Shown here piece after piece: positions 17,377-26,029 of a DNA stretch of 64,000 nucleotides. Source of the DNA: Roseovarius indicus (GTDB lineage Bacteria > Pseudomonadota > Alphaproteobacteria > Rhodobacterales > Rhodobacteraceae); assembly GCF_008728195.1 (NCBI RefSeq), contig NZ_CP031598.1, forward strand, positions 2,542,001 through 2,606,000, in the 5' to 3' direction. The notes below the pieces were generated by a model. It did no database searches, was not told the origin of the DNA, and saw nothing but the letters and a program-made list of their open reading frames with translations. A program made the translations under genes and the position numbers. The number at the start of each line of letters is the position of its first letter. Position 1 is the first letter of the stretch.

Positions 17377-18420
17377 TCAGTCGCTGACGTGCCAAAAAAC
17401 ATCAAAGCCCGGGTCGAAGACCGTGACGGGCCCATCGCCCGTATCGATCCTGGCGGGAAAAGCCGTGGGCGTTTCGCCTTTGGAGAGTGTGATCGTTCCG
17501 TCATTGACCGGCAGCCCGTAGAAGGCGGGGCCATGGCGGGAGGCGAATCCTTCCAGCCGGTCGAGCGCGCCGTCTTCCTCGAAGACATGGGCGAGCAGGG
17601 GCAGGGTGTTGGTGGCCGTGAAGCAGCCCGCGCAGCCGCAGCCGGTTTCCTTGGCCGCGTCCACATGCGGGGCGCTGTCGGTGCCGAGAAAGAAGCGCGG
17701 ATCGCCCGAGGTGGCGGCGGAGCGCAGCGCGAGGCGGTGTTCCTCGCGCTTGGCCACCGGCAGGCAGTAGTAATGCGGCCGGATCCCGCCCACGAGGAGG
17801 TGGTTGCGGTTGATGATCAGGTGATGCGTGGTGATCGTGGCGCCGAGGTTCTCGGCGTTCGACAGCACGTAGTCGACGCCGTTGCCGGTGGTGATGTGTT
17901 CCATCACCACCTTGAGCCCCGGCGTGGCGCGGCGGACCGGGTCGAGCACGCGGTCGATGAAGACGGCCTCGCGGTCGAAGATGTCGATCTCGGGATCGGT
18001 CACCTCGCCATGCACGCAAAGGGGGATGCCGGCCTCGGCCATGGCGTCGAACACGGGGCGGACGCGGTCGAAATCGCGCACGCCCGAGGCGGAGTTGGTG
18101 GTGGCGCCCGCCGGGTAGAGCTTGACCGCCGTGACGATGCCGTCGGCATGGGCCTGCACCACGTCTGACGGGTCGGTGTCCTCGGTGAGGTAGAGCGTCA
18201 TCAGGGGGGTGAAGGTGCTGCCCTCGGGGCGCGCGGCGAGGATGCGCTCGCGGTAGGCCGAGGCCTCGGCGCCGGTGACGACGGGGGGCACGAGGTTGGG
18301 CATGATGATGGCGCGCGCGAAATGGCGGGCGCTTTCGGGGCAGACGGCGGCCAGCATCGCGCCGTCGCGCAGGTGCAGGTGCCAGTCATCGGGGCGGGCG
18401 AGGGTGAGCGTGTCGGTCAT
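17377..18420 (-). CDS. pyrC: Dihydroorotase (class II)
   Basis: 347-aa zinc enzyme, third step of pyrimidine synthesis. Metal ligands H14 and H16 lie in WHLHLRDG, the carboxylated lysine is K100 ([14 protein letters not shown]), and further ligands are in CVHGE and MEHITT with the catalytic Asp in GTDSAPH. The C-terminal CGCAGCFTA is usual for this class. It follows the unrecognised 320-aa gene by 47 bases. The gap to the RTX genes is about 155 bases without a clear terminator. Confidence 0.97.
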   Translation of the reverse strand: MTDTLTLARPDDWHLHLRDGAMLAAVCPESARHFARAIIMPNLVPPVVTGAEASAYRERILAARPEGSTFTPLMTLYLTEDTDPSDVVQAHADGIVTAVKLYPAGATTNSASGVRDFDRVRPVFDAMAEAGIPLCVHGEVTDPEIDIFDREAVFIDRVLDPVRRATPGLKVVMEHITTGNGVDYVLSNAENLGATITTHHLIINRNHLLVGGIRPHYYCLPVAKREEHRLALRSAATSGDPRFFLGTDSAPHVDAAKETGCGCAGCFTATNTLPLLAHVFEEDGALDRLEGFASRHGPAFYGLPVNDGTITLSKGETPTAFPARIDTGDGPVTVFDPGFDVFWHVSD

Positions 18421-18467
18421 GGCCGAGGCTTTACACTGTCGCGCGGGGCAGGGCCAGAGGGCGCGGC

Positions 18468-19430
18468 TCAGCCTTCGTTGGCGGCCTTGGGCGGGTTCTC
18501 GCGGATGCCGAGCTGATCCTCGGCATGGGTCAGCGCCTTGCGGAAGGGACGGCCGTTGCGCCGGCGCAGCACGTCGTTGCAGAGGTGGATCACGAGGCGG
18601 TGCCGTTCCTGTGCCTGGAGGTGGCGGAGCAGGGTGAACTGGTAGGGCGCGTCCTTCTGGCGGGCGCGCAGAAGCTTGGCGATGTTGACCGGCGTCAGCT
18701 TGTCGGCGCTGAGCTGGGCCAGCATCCGGTAGAGCACCTGCATCCGCAGGAACGCCGCCTCGAGGTTCGTGTCGAGGAAGCGGACGCGGATCTTGGTGAC
18801 GTTGGGCCGGGTGAAGAGCGACGCGTGCATGGCGTCGAGCTCGTTTTCCTGGTCGTAGACGATGAAGGCCTTGTCGGCGGCCTCCAGCATGTCGGGCGCA
18901 TAGCCGAAGCGCGCGGTGAAATCGGTGCGGCGCATGGGGCGGAAGCGGTCATCCCATTCGGTGATGCGGGGGTCGAGCGTGGCCTGCGGTTGCAGGGCTA
19001 GTACCCGGGCGCCGGGGGCCGAGAGGGAAAAGGCCGTCGCGGCATAGCCGCCGGGGCCGGCACCGTAGAAGATGACCTGTTCGAAATCCTCGAAGAAGCC
19101 GTCGTCGATCAGCCGGTCGAAGAAGCCAAAGACGTGCCGGTCGCGGAACCAGGTGTCGCCCTCGCTGACGAGGCAGAGCTGGGACCAGCCCAGCGCCTTC
19201 ATCATTTCCCAGCCGACCGGGTGCGCGGCCTCGGAGCGCTCGCGGATCGCGTCGAAGCTTTCGAAACTGACCAGCAGCACGGGTTTCTTCTCGATGAAGA
19301 CGGCCGCGTGGCGCTCGCCCAGGCGTTCGGCGAACCCGTCATCGCCGGCCACGTCCTGCATGCGCTGGCACCAGCTGTCCCAGCCCAGACCGCTGAGGTC
19401 GGTTCGTGTCGGGCTCGTCGTGTCGTCCAT
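18468..19430 (-). CDS. Conserved protein of unknown function (alpha/beta-hydrolase-like core)
   Basis: 320 aa. Close homologues in this family of bacteria are sometimes labelled phosphoadenosine phosphosulfate reductase, but no PAPS-reductase motif (SxGxxS loop or the C-terminal ECGLH-type cysteine motif) is visible. The centre reads [37 protein letters not shown], a nucleophile-elbow-like turn seen in alpha/beta-hydrolase-like proteins linked to polysaccharide genes. The C-terminal third is basic and helical ([14 protein letters not shown]). Start ATG 19430. It leads into pyrC, and is divergent from the MoxR gene. Function not known. Confidence 0.8.
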   Translation of the reverse strand: MDDTTSPTRTDLSGLGWDSWCQRMQDVAGDDGFAERLGERHAAVFIEKKPVLLVSFESFDAIRERSEAAHPVGWEMMKALGWSQLCLVSEGDTWFRDRHVFGFFDRLIDDGFFEDFEQVIFYGAGPGGYAATAFSLSAPGARVLALQPQATLDPRITEWDDRFRPMRRTDFTARFGYAPDMLEAADKAFIVYDQENELDAMHASLFTRPNVTKIRVRFLDTNLEAAFLRMQVLYRMLAQLSADKLTPVNIAKLLRARQKDAPYQFTLLRHLQAQERHRLVIHLCNDVLRRRNGRPFRKALTHAEDQLGIRENPPKAANEG

Positions 19431-19630
19431 CCTGCTCGGTCCTTCGCAACATCCTGCATGCGGCCGCTTTTTTGCGCGGCTTGTCGGGCGTCGGTCTAGG
19501 CTCGAACTTGGGCGAAAATTTGGAAAATCCAAGAGGGTTCTGGGCGGGCGCGCGGCCTTCCTGCGGCGATGGCGTCTCTTGACGGAAGAGGGGTGGCGAT
19601 GCAGGTAATTGAGCCAGCGGGGAGAGTTAC

Positions 19631-20539
19631 ATGAGCGACATTTCATCCATCGACGAGGTGCAGGCCATGCTGGCGGGCCAGGGCTATGTCTGCGGGCGGG
19701 CGCTTGGCACGGTGGTTTTCCTGTCGCTGACGCTGGGGCGGCCCTTGTTCCTGGAGGGCGAGGCCGGGGTCGGCAAGACCGAGATCGCCAAGGCGATTGC
19801 GGCGGGGCTGGGGCGGCGGCTCATTCGGTTGCAGTGCTACGAGGGGCTGGATGCGTCTTCGGCCGTCTATGAATGGAACTTCGCCGAGCAGATGATCGCC
19901 ATCCGCGCCGCCGAGGCCGCGGGCGGGGTGGATCGCGAGCGGCTGACCGATGAGTTGTTCACCGAGGAGTTCCTGATCGAACGGCCCTTGCTGCAGGCGA
20001 TGCGCCCGCAGGCGGGGGGCGCGCCGGTGCTGCTGATCGACGAAGTGGACCGCACGGATGAGCCGTTCGAGGCCTTCCTGCTGGAGGCGCTGAGCGATTT
20101 CCAGGTGACCATTCCGGAGCTCGGCACGATCCACGCGCCCGAGCCGCCGATCGTGATCCTGACCTCGAACCGGACGCGGGAGGTGCATGATGCGTTGAAG
20201 CGCCGGTGCCTGTATCACTGGGTCGATTATCCCAGTTTCGAGCGTGAGATCGAGATATTGCAGGCCCGCGCCCCGGAGGCGGCGGAGAAGCTTTCCCGCG
20301 AGGTGGTGGCTTTCGTCCAGCGGTTGCGGACCGAGGACCTGTTCAAGAAGCCGGGCGTGGCCGAGACGATCGACTGGGCGAAATGCCTGCTGGCGCTGGA
20401 TGTGGTCGATCTCAGCCCTGAGGTGATCGCCGATACGGTGGGGGCGATATTGAAGTACCAGGACGATATCCAGAAGCTGCAGGGGTCGGAGGCGAAACGC
20501 ATCCTCGACGAGGCGAAGGCGGGGCTGGAGCCGGCATGA
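19631..20539 (+). CDS. MoxR/CoxD-type AAA+ ATPase
   Basis: 302-aa AAA+ ATPase of the MoxR family, chaperone-like proteins that work with VWA partners to mature metalloenzymes. Walker A is GEAGVGKT at 43-50, Walker B is VLLIDEVDR, sensor 1 is ILTSNRTRE, and the MoxR-typical YEGLD and YEW are present. The next gene is a VWA protein, so the pair corresponds to CoxD/CoxE. The coxSLM genes that would use them lie about 7 kb away on the same strand. It opens the plus-strand half of the window, divergent from the 320-aa gene. Confidence 0.9.
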   Translation: MSDISSIDEVQAMLAGQGYVCGRALGTVVFLSLTLGRPLFLEGEAGVGKTEIAKAIAAGLGRRLIRLQCYEGLDASSAVYEWNFAEQMIAIRAAEAAGGVDRERLTDELFTEEFLIERPLLQAMRPQAGGAPVLLIDEVDRTDEPFEAFLLEALSDFQVTIPELGTIHAPEPPIVILTSNRTREVHDALKRRCLYHWVDYPSFEREIEILQARAPEAAEKLSREVVAFVQRLRTEDLFKKPGVAETIDWAKCLLALDVVDLSPEVIADTVGAILKYQDDIQKLQGSEAKRILDEAKAGLEPA

Positions 20540-20540
20540 T

Positions 20541-20589
20541 GCTTCTTCTTGGCCGAAATATCCCGGGGGTGTGGGGGCAGCGCCCCCAC
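20541..20589. repeat. Short dispersed repeat with GTGGGGGC hairpin, copy 1
   Basis: A run starting GCTTCTTCTTGGCCGAAATA, continuing TCCCGGGGG, then the hairpin GTGGGGGC-AGC-GCCCCCAC (20571-20589). A near-identical copy lies at 43482-43530. It fills the gap between the MoxR and VWA genes and ends 8 bases before the VWA start codon. It looks like a common Rhodobacteraceae intergenic repeat. Confidence 0.7.
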
Positions 20590-20596
20590 GTGCGCC

Positions 20597-21856
20597 ATGC
20601 CTGAGATCGCGCCGCTCGACCTGCCGGAGACCCCGCGCCTCAGTCACAACATCACGCATTTCGCGCGGGCGCTGCGCAAGGCGGGCCTGCCCGCCGGGCC
20701 GGGGCGGGTGATCGATGCGATACGGGCGGTGGAGGCGGCGGGGTTCACCTCGCGCGACGATTTCTTCTACACGCTGCGCGCCTGTTTCACGTCGCGGCCC
20801 GAGCATCGGGCGGTTTATGCGCAGATCTTCCGGCTCTACTGGCGCGATCCGCGCTACATGGAGCACATGATGGCGATGATGCTGCCCGCCATTCGCGGTG
20901 TGCAGGAGGAGCAGCTGGCGGAGGCCGCGCAGAAGCGGGCGGCGGAGGCGCTGCTCGACGGGGTGGAGCGCGAGGCGCCCACGCCGGAGGACGACGAGCA
21001 GGACGGCGAGACCGAGATCGAGGTGGATGCGTCGCTGACCATGTCCACCGAGGAGCGGCTCAGGACGCTCGATTTCGAGCAGATGAGCACCGAGGAGATC
21101 GCGCAGGCCAAGCGGATGCTTTCGAAGCTGACCCTGCCGGTGAAGCCCTTCGCCTCGCGCCGGGGGATGGCGAGCCATACCGGCCACCGGATCGACCATC
21201 GCAAGACGTTGCGTGCCGCGATGCGGCGCGGGGGCGAGATGCGGCGGATCCATCTGAAGAAGCCGCGGCCGAAATGGCCGAACCTCGTGGTTCTGTGCGA
21301 TATCTCCGGCTCGATGAGCCAGTACAGCCGGATGGTGCTGCATTTCCTGCATGCGGTGGCCAATCACAAGGGGGCGGGCTGGGCGAAGGTGCATGCCTTC
21401 ACCTTCGGCACGCAGCTCACGAATATCACCCGGCACCTGGCCACGCGCGACGTCGATGCCGCGCTGGCGGCGGCGGGCAAGCAGGCGCAGGACTGGGAGG
21501 GCGGCACGCGGATCGGGAGCTCTCTGCACGCGTTCAACCGCGACTGGTCGCGGCGGGTGATGGGGCAGGGGGCGGTGGTGCTTCTGATCACCGACGGGCT
21601 TGACCGGGACGACCCGGAGGCGCTCACGCGCGAGATCGAGCGGCTGCACCTGTCAGCGCGGCGGCTGATCTGGCTCAACCCGTTGTTACGGTGGGATGAA
21701 TTCGCGCCAAAGGCCCGGGGTATCGCGGCCATGCTGCCGCATGTCGACAGCTTTCGAGCGGGGCATTCGGTGGCCACGCTGGAAGAGCTCGCCCAGGTGA
21801 TCTCGCGCCCCGACGATGCCGGCGAGAAAGCGCGCCTGATGGCGGAAATCCGCTAG
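20597..21856 (+). CDS. CoxE-like VWA-domain protein
   Basis: 419-aa protein with a C-terminal von Willebrand A domain. The MIDAS motif DISGSMS starts at Asp235 (VVLCDISGSMSQYSRM). The N-terminal half is helical with an acidic stretch (PEDDEQDGETEIEVDAS). This is the CoxE partner of the preceding MoxR/CoxD ATPase; in CO dehydrogenase systems the pair is thought to insert the sulfur or copper of the active site. ATG 20597 was chosen because the frame upstream runs through the dispersed repeat. Confidence 0.9.
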   Translation: MPEIAPLDLPETPRLSHNITHFARALRKAGLPAGPGRVIDAIRAVEAAGFTSRDDFFYTLRACFTSRPEHRAVYAQIFRLYWRDPRYMEHMMAMMLPAIRGVQEEQLAEAAQKRAAEALLDGVEREAPTPEDDEQDGETEIEVDASLTMSTEERLRTLDFEQMSTEEIAQAKRMLSKLTLPVKPFASRRGMASHTGHRIDHRKTLRAAMRRGGEMRRIHLKKPRPKWPNLVVLCDISGSMSQYSRMVLHFLHAVANHKGAGWAKVHAFTFGTQLTNITRHLATRDVDAALAAAGKQAQDWEGGTRIGSSLHAFNRDWSRRVMGQGAVVLLITDGLDRDDPEALTREIERLHLSARRLIWLNPLLRWDEFAPKARGIAAMLPHVDSFRAGHSVATLEELAQVISRPDDAGEKARLMAEIR

Positions 21857-21961
21857 GCTCCGAAACCTTTTTCTACATCCCGCGTTGTCTCCGCATACAT
21901 GAACGTCCCCCGGCGGGCGCGCTTGACGCGCGTGCGCTGTAACAGTGACTGGAGGAACAGA

Positions 21962-23809
21962 ATGAAACGCAACTGGTTCAAATCGACCACAGCCATCGTA
22001 CTGGTCATCGGGCTTGCAGCCCCGCATGGAGCGATCGCGCAAAGCGCGGAGAACGACACCACCGGGCTTACCCTTGAGGGTACTGCCGACAGCGTTGGCA
22101 AGCAGGTCGACAACCTCGGCAACGCGCTGGGGCTTGGCAACCAGAACAACCAGCAGGATGATTCCGGTCAGGCGCAGCAGAACCAGGCCCAGGGCAATGC
22201 CCAGACCGAGGCCAATACCGAGACGCAGGCGCAGGGCAATGCGAACGCACAAGCCGAGGGCAACGCCAACGCCCAGGCCGACGGCAACGCGAACGCCCAG
22301 GCCGAGGGCAATGTCAATGCGCAGGCGCAGGGCAATGCCGAGCAGGGTGGCCAGAACAACCAGGCCGAAAACCTGCGTCAGAAGCTCGAAGAGCAGCAGC
22401 AGAAGGTGCAGGAGCGCGTTCAGAAGCAGCAGGAAAAGGTTCAGGAGCGCGTCGAGAAGCGCCAGGAACGGGCGGAAGAGCGCAACGAGCAGGCGCAGCA
22501 GACCGCCGACCAGCTTGAGAACGCGCTGCAGAACAACAACCAGGACGATGGCACGACCAATGCCGACGCTGACGCGGTTGCGACCCAGAATGCCGATGCG
22601 AACCAGAACGCCGATGCAAATGCCAATGCAAACGCACAGGCCAATGTCGACGAGGACCTGGCGGAAGAGGCGCGGCAGAAGGCGCAGCAGGACAATGTCG
22701 AACAGCTGAGCGCGAAGGAGCAGGCCGAGCAGGCCGCGCAGACCGCCGCCGACACCGGCGCGGCGGCCCTGAGCGGCGTGGGCGAGCTTGTGGACCGGGC
22801 CCAGGAAACGGTGACCGAACAGCAGGCGCGCTCGTCGAACGAGGAGTTCCAGACCGATGCCGCCGGCGAGCGGCGTGCGAATGCCCGCGCCAACGCCCGG
22901 GCCGCCGCGCAGGCCGATGACGACGACAACCTCGCCGAGGTTCTGGGCGCGGCCGCCGTGGGCGCGCTTGGCGCCTACATGGTCGGCCAGTCCTTCGAGG
23001 GCGGCGGGCAGGTCGTCTCCAACACCGGCGACCGGGTGGTTGTCGAGCAGGACGGCCAGTACCGGGTGATCCGCGACGACAACGCGCTTCTGCGCCGTCC
23101 GGGCAGCCAGGTCGAGACCGAGACCTACAATGACGGCTCGACCCGCACCATCATCGACCACGAGGACGGCAGCCGCGTCGTCACCGTGCGCTCGGGTAAT
23201 GGCGCGATCCTGCGCCGCACGCTGATCCGGCCCGACGGGCAGGAGATCGTGCTGATCGACGACACGCGCCAGTATAGCGACGTCGACGTCACCCGGCTGG
23301 AACAGCAGCAGGCGCAGCAGGTGGATTACAACGCGTCGGAGACCGACCAGCTGCGCGCCGCGCTGGCTGCGAACAGTGGCAGCATGGACCGCGCCTATTC
23401 GCTGAACCAGGTGCGCAACATCGCCGTGGTGCGCAACCAGGTGCCGGTGATCTCGCTCGACTCGATCAATTTCGAGACCAACTCGGCCGTGATCCAGCCG
23501 GAAGAGGCCGAGGAGCTGCAGGCGCTTGGCGATGCGATGCGGCAGGCGATCGAGGAGAACCCGCAGCAGCTGTTCCTCGTCGAGGGCCACACCGACACGG
23601 TGGGCCGCGCCGCCTATAACCTTGCGCTGTCGGACCGCCGGGCGGAATCGGTGGCGCTGGCGCTGACCGAGTATTTCAACGTGCCCGCGTCGAACCTGAT
23701 CGTTCAGGGTTACGGGGAATCCGACCTGAAGGTGCGCGAGACCGGTGACATTCGCGAGAACCGTCGCGCCGCCGTGCGCAACATCACGCCGCTTCTGAAC
23801 GGCGGGTAA
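21962..23809 (+). CDS. OmpA-family protein with repetitive N-terminal region
   Basis: 615-aa exported protein. Signal peptide 1-26 (cleavage after AIA). Residues about 55-125 are Asn/Gln/Ala-rich with an imperfect eight-residue repeat (GNANAQAE/D). About 130-170 is a strong coiled coil of Gln/Glu/Lys/Arg heptads (EKVQERVEKRQERAEER). A second Asn/Asp/Ala-rich stretch and a Gly/Ala hydrophobic segment (GAAAVGALGAYMVG) follow. Residues about 500-610 are an OmpA-like peptidoglycan-binding domain (NFETNSAVI, VEGHTDTVG, LSDRRAESV). Good Shine-Dalgarno (GGAGG). It likely tethers the outer envelope to peptidoglycan; an RNA-binding or structural role for the repeats is unknown. Confidence 0.9.
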   Translation: MKRNWFKSTTAIVLVIGLAAPHGAIAQSAENDTTGLTLEGTADSVGKQVDNLGNALGLGNQNNQQDDSGQAQQNQAQGNAQTEANTETQAQGNANAQAEGNANAQADGNANAQAEGNVNAQAQGNAEQGGQNNQAENLRQKLEEQQQKVQERVQKQQEKVQERVEKRQERAEERNEQAQQTADQLENALQNNNQDDGTTNADADAVATQNADANQNADANANANAQANVDEDLAEEARQKAQQDNVEQLSAKEQAEQAAQTAADTGAAALSGVGELVDRAQETVTEQQARSSNEEFQTDAAGERRANARANARAAAQADDDDNLAEVLGAAAVGALGAYMVGQSFEGGGQVVSNTGDRVVVEQDGQYRVIRDDNALLRRPGSQVETETYNDGSTRTIIDHEDGSRVVTVRSGNGAILRRTLIRPDGQEIVLIDDTRQYSDVDVTRLEQQQAQQVDYNASETDQLRAALAANSGSMDRAYSLNQVRNIAVVRNQVPVISLDSINFETNSAVIQPEEAEELQALGDAMRQAIEENPQQLFLVEGHTDTVGRAAYNLALSDRRAESVALALTEYFNVPASNLIVQGYGESDLKVRETGDIRENRRAAVRNITPLLNGG

Positions 23810-23850
23810 AAGCCGGCATCCGGGGTCACGCCCCCCGGAGAGCCTGGAGT

Positions 23851-23881
23851 CGCGGTCGGGACACCGGCCGCGGCTTTTTTT
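23851..23881 (+). terminator. Rho-independent terminator after OmpA gene
   Basis: CGCGGTCGG-GACA-CCGGCCGCG, a 9-bp stem with one G-T pair, then GC and seven Ts. It is about 40 bases past the OmpA stop. Confidence 0.85.
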
Positions 23882-23903
23882 GTGCCGAGCCTCATGCGGC
23901 AAA

Positions 23904-23917
23904 TTGACGTGGATCAA
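23904..23917 (+). promoter_or_regulatory. FnrL/FNR-type box upstream of yeeE pair
   Basis: TTGAC-GTGG-ATCAA fits the FNR/FnrL consensus TTGAY-N4-RTCAA exactly. Its centre (23910.5) is about 41 bases before the start site predicted from the -10-like TATATT at 23939-23944, the position expected for a class II activator site. This implies induction under low oxygen. Confidence 0.65.
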
Positions 23918-23937
23918 TGTAATGGGATAGGCAGTCG

Positions 23938-23961
23938 TTATATTCACGAACATGAATATAA
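23938..23961. promoter_or_regulatory. ATTC-N8-GAAT operator (SqrR/BigR-type) over the yeeE promoter
   Basis: TTATATTC-N8-GAATATAA is a perfect 8-bp-arm palindrome containing ATTC-N8-GAAT, the published site of persulfide-sensing ArsR repressors SqrR, BigR and YgaV. It covers the putative -10 and start site, so bound repressor would block transcription. It is 26 bases upstream of the first YeeE gene. No SqrR-like gene is present in the window. Confidence 0.65.
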
Positions 23962-23986
23962 TTGAATCGGACATGAGGTCACGACC

Positions 23987-24538
23987 ATGCCACTCAACTG
24001 GAAAACCGGCGGGCTGCTTCTGGGGCTCGTCTTTTTTGCGGCGGTGCTGCTTGTCAAACCCATCGGGGTGTCGACGCAGTTCGTCATTTTCGACGCGATG
24101 ATCGGGGATGTCGCCAACCCCGACCTGATCACGCAGGCGGACGAGGGCTATACCTCGACCAATGCCTACCTGGCGAAGTCGGGCGGGAAATATGCCAAGA
24201 ACGCGGCCAACCCGCTGAATTACAGCTTCGTCTTCGTGCTGGCGATGATGGCCGGGGCGGCGGGCTCGGCGCTGCTGCGCGGCGGGATCGGGCGCGAGGA
24301 GCGCCGGTTGCCGGCGATCTGGAAGGCCAATTTCGGGGATACGCCGTGGAAGCGCTATGCCGTGGCCTTCGCCGGCGGGTTCATCGTGCTTTACGGCGCG
24401 CGGCTGGCCGGGGGGTGCACCTCGGGGCACATGATGTCGGGGATGATGCAGACGTCATTGTCCGGCTACATCTTCGCTGCCGCCGCCTTTCTCGCCGCGA
24501 TCCCCGTTTCCATGATGATGTACAGCAAGGAGGGCTGA
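23987..24538 (+). CDS. YeeE/YedE family sulfur-compound transporter, half 1
   Basis: 183-aa membrane protein with about four membrane segments. It carries the family motif GGCTSGHMMSG (Cys near residue 144), which contains the cysteine proposed to relay thiosulfate or sulfur through these channels. It pairs with the following gene as a split transporter (compare PmpA/PmpB and the single-chain TsuA). The 3-base spacing to the second gene implies co-translation. The promoter region suggests regulation by persulfide and low oxygen. Confidence 0.9.
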   Translation: MPLNWKTGGLLLGLVFFAAVLLVKPIGVSTQFVIFDAMIGDVANPDLITQADEGYTSTNAYLAKSGGKYAKNAANPLNYSFVFVLAMMAGAAGSALLRGGIGREERRLPAIWKANFGDTPWKRYAVAFAGGFIVLYGARLAGGCTSGHMMSGMMQTSLSGYIFAAAAFLAAIPVSMMMYSKEG

Positions 24539-24541
24539 GCC

Positions 24542-25120
24542 ATGAGTACCATCATTCTTGCCATCGTGATCGGTGCGGGTTTCGGCGCCGTGCTCGACCG
24601 GATCGGGGCCACGAACCCAAACTGGATCGGGAAGATGCTGTCGCTGAAGCATCTGCACCTGATGAAGACCATCCTGCTGGCCATCGGCACGGGCTCTGTC
24701 CTGATGTTCGCAGGCCAGATGGCCGGGCTGGTCGATGTGGGCCACATGGATGTGAAGACCGCCTATACCGGCGTCTTCATCGGCGGGCTGATGCTGGGCG
24801 CGGGCTGGGCCGCGGCGGGCTATTGCCCGGGCACCGGCGTTGCGGCGGCGGCCACGGGGCGGCGCGACGCGCTGTTCTTCGTGGCAGGCGGTCTGCTGGG
24901 GGCTGCGGCCTACATGGTGACCTACCCGGCGTGGGAGGCCTGGGGCCTGCTGGACGGCGCCAAGCTGACGCTGGGGACGGTGCCGGATGCCGGGTATGAC
25001 GGACTGATCGCGTTGCGCGGCGATGTCTTGGGCATCCTCCTGGGGCTTGGGTTCATCGCTGTCGCCTTTGCCCTCCCTGAGCGTCCCCTGGGAAGGGCGG
25101 CGAGTGTCGCGGCCGAGTGA
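24542..25120 (+). CDS. YeeE/YedE family sulfur-compound transporter, half 2
   Basis: 192-aa membrane protein with about five membrane segments and the second conserved cysteine motif AGYCPGTGVAAAATGRRDA (Cys about residue 95). It is the partner of the preceding gene. In the family, a pair like this moves thiosulfate or persulfide-related sulfur; the exact substrate cannot be assigned. A GAAA-loop hairpin follows at 25143. Confidence 0.9.
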   Translation: MSTIILAIVIGAGFGAVLDRIGATNPNWIGKMLSLKHLHLMKTILLAIGTGSVLMFAGQMAGLVDVGHMDVKTAYTGVFIGGLMLGAGWAAAGYCPGTGVAAAATGRRDALFFVAGGLLGAAAYMVTYPAWEAWGLLDGAKLTLGTVPDAGYDGLIALRGDVLGILLGLGFIAVAFALPERPLGRAASVAAE

Positions 25121-25142
25121 GGGCTGCGGCGATTGCCAAGGG

Positions 25143-25166
25143 CGGCCGTCCCGAAAGGGGCGGCCG
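25143..25166 (+). terminator. GAAA-loop hairpin after the YeeE pair
   Basis: CGGCCGTCCC-GAAA-GGGGCGGCCG, a 10-bp stem with one G-T pair and a GNRA loop, about 22 bases past the stop. It is not followed by Ts, so it may be a Rho-dependent end or RNA-protecting hairpin. Confidence 0.5.
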
Positions 25167-25236
25167 TTCCGGGGGCAAATTCCTTAACGGATAAGGTGCC
25201 GTGCGACTGGCACAAGCCGGGGCATGCTGTCGGCAA

Positions 25237-25671
25237 TCACTCTTGCGGACGCAGCGCGCTCACCCAGGTATGGCGGCTTTCCGTATGAACTTCCTGGGTG
25301 GGTCCGGGGAAATGCGGATCTCCGAACGAGCCGGCCCCGACAGCCACCATATCGGGTTTGCGAGACGGCTCCCAGAACACCGTAGACCCGCAATCGCCAC
25401 AGAAGTGAAACGCCAGTCCGAAACCGGTATCCGACTGTCGGTGAAAAGTTTTGTAAGGCCCGAGAACCTGGACGTTTGTCTTTTGGAAGAACGCGGCGAT
25501 CCCATATGCGGAACCCGTTCGTTTCTGGCAGGCAAGGCAGTGACACAGGGAGACCAATTCCGGCTCACCATGACACAGGACTTTCAGATTGCCGCAGGAA
25601 CAGGTTGCCTCGCGTCTCAATTCGACCCCCTCTGACTGGCCCAAGTATGTTGGAAACCGGGCTTCAGGCAA
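25237..25671 (-). CDS. GFA (CENP-V/GFA) domain zinc protein
   Basis: 144-aa protein with the zinc-binding cysteines of the glutathione-dependent formaldehyde-activating enzyme family: TCSCGNL (Cys24, Cys26), SLCHCLACQKRTG, and FHFCGDCGSTVFW. Most small GFA proteins of this kind have no proven formaldehyde role. The start may be further downstream, since family members begin close to the first CxC. It is convergent with the YeeE pair, and its upstream side faces the second hairpin element. Confidence 0.85.
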   Translation of the reverse strand: MPEARFPTYLGQSEGVELRREATCSCGNLKVLCHGEPELVSLCHCLACQKRTGSAYGIAAFFQKTNVQVLGPYKTFHRQSDTGFGLAFHFCGDCGSTVFWEPSRKPDMVAVGAGSFGDPHFPGPTQEVHTESRHTWVSALRPQE

Positions 25672-25777
25672 CAGTTAGAAGATGGGGGCCGTTCTGGGTG
25701 GGAACCGGGCCGGGGCGGCACAGGGGTGGAGGGCGGCTTCGTGGGTCTGACCGCTCTTTCCCACCCGACGGTGAGGA

Positions 25778-25917
25778 GCCGCGCATCGGCGGGCCGTGGT
25801 GCGGCGAACCGACGTTGGTGAAGGGCAGTTTATGTCTGCCAAGTACATCCACCCTTCGCGCGTGGCACTCCAGTTGCCAAATCGCCGTGCCGTCGGGGCG
25901 GCCCGTCGATGCGCGGC
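25778..25917. repeat. Intergenic hairpin element, copy 2 of 3
   Basis: A 19-bp inverted repeat (25778-25796 and 25899-25917, one G-T type mismatch) bounds the element. The interior aligns with copy 3 over most of its length (TGGTGCGGCG, CCGAC.TTGGT, CCAA, TGGCACTCC, CAAATCGCCGTGCCGTCGGG). It is followed by the small hairpin GGGCT-GA-AGCCC. Same orientation as the other copies. Confidence 0.8.
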
Positions 25918-26029
25918 GGGCTGAAGCCCTTGATTCCGCGCAGGCGCTTCACGGATACGTCAGCAATGGGCTCGAACCGACCATCGCGGCGATGCGGCCG
26001 ATGGCTGTGCTGCGGGGCCTCCGGCAAGG

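Noticed and set aside
18468..19430. Phosphoadenosine phosphosulfate reductase
   Set aside because: No phosphate-binding or catalytic cysteine motif of that family is present.
21686..24430. A 914-codon minus-strand frame across the OmpA-like and YeeE genes
   Set aside because: Low-complexity Leu/Gly/Arg product mirroring the repeats of the OmpA gene; no start signal and it crosses the OmpA terminator and the yeeE promoter.
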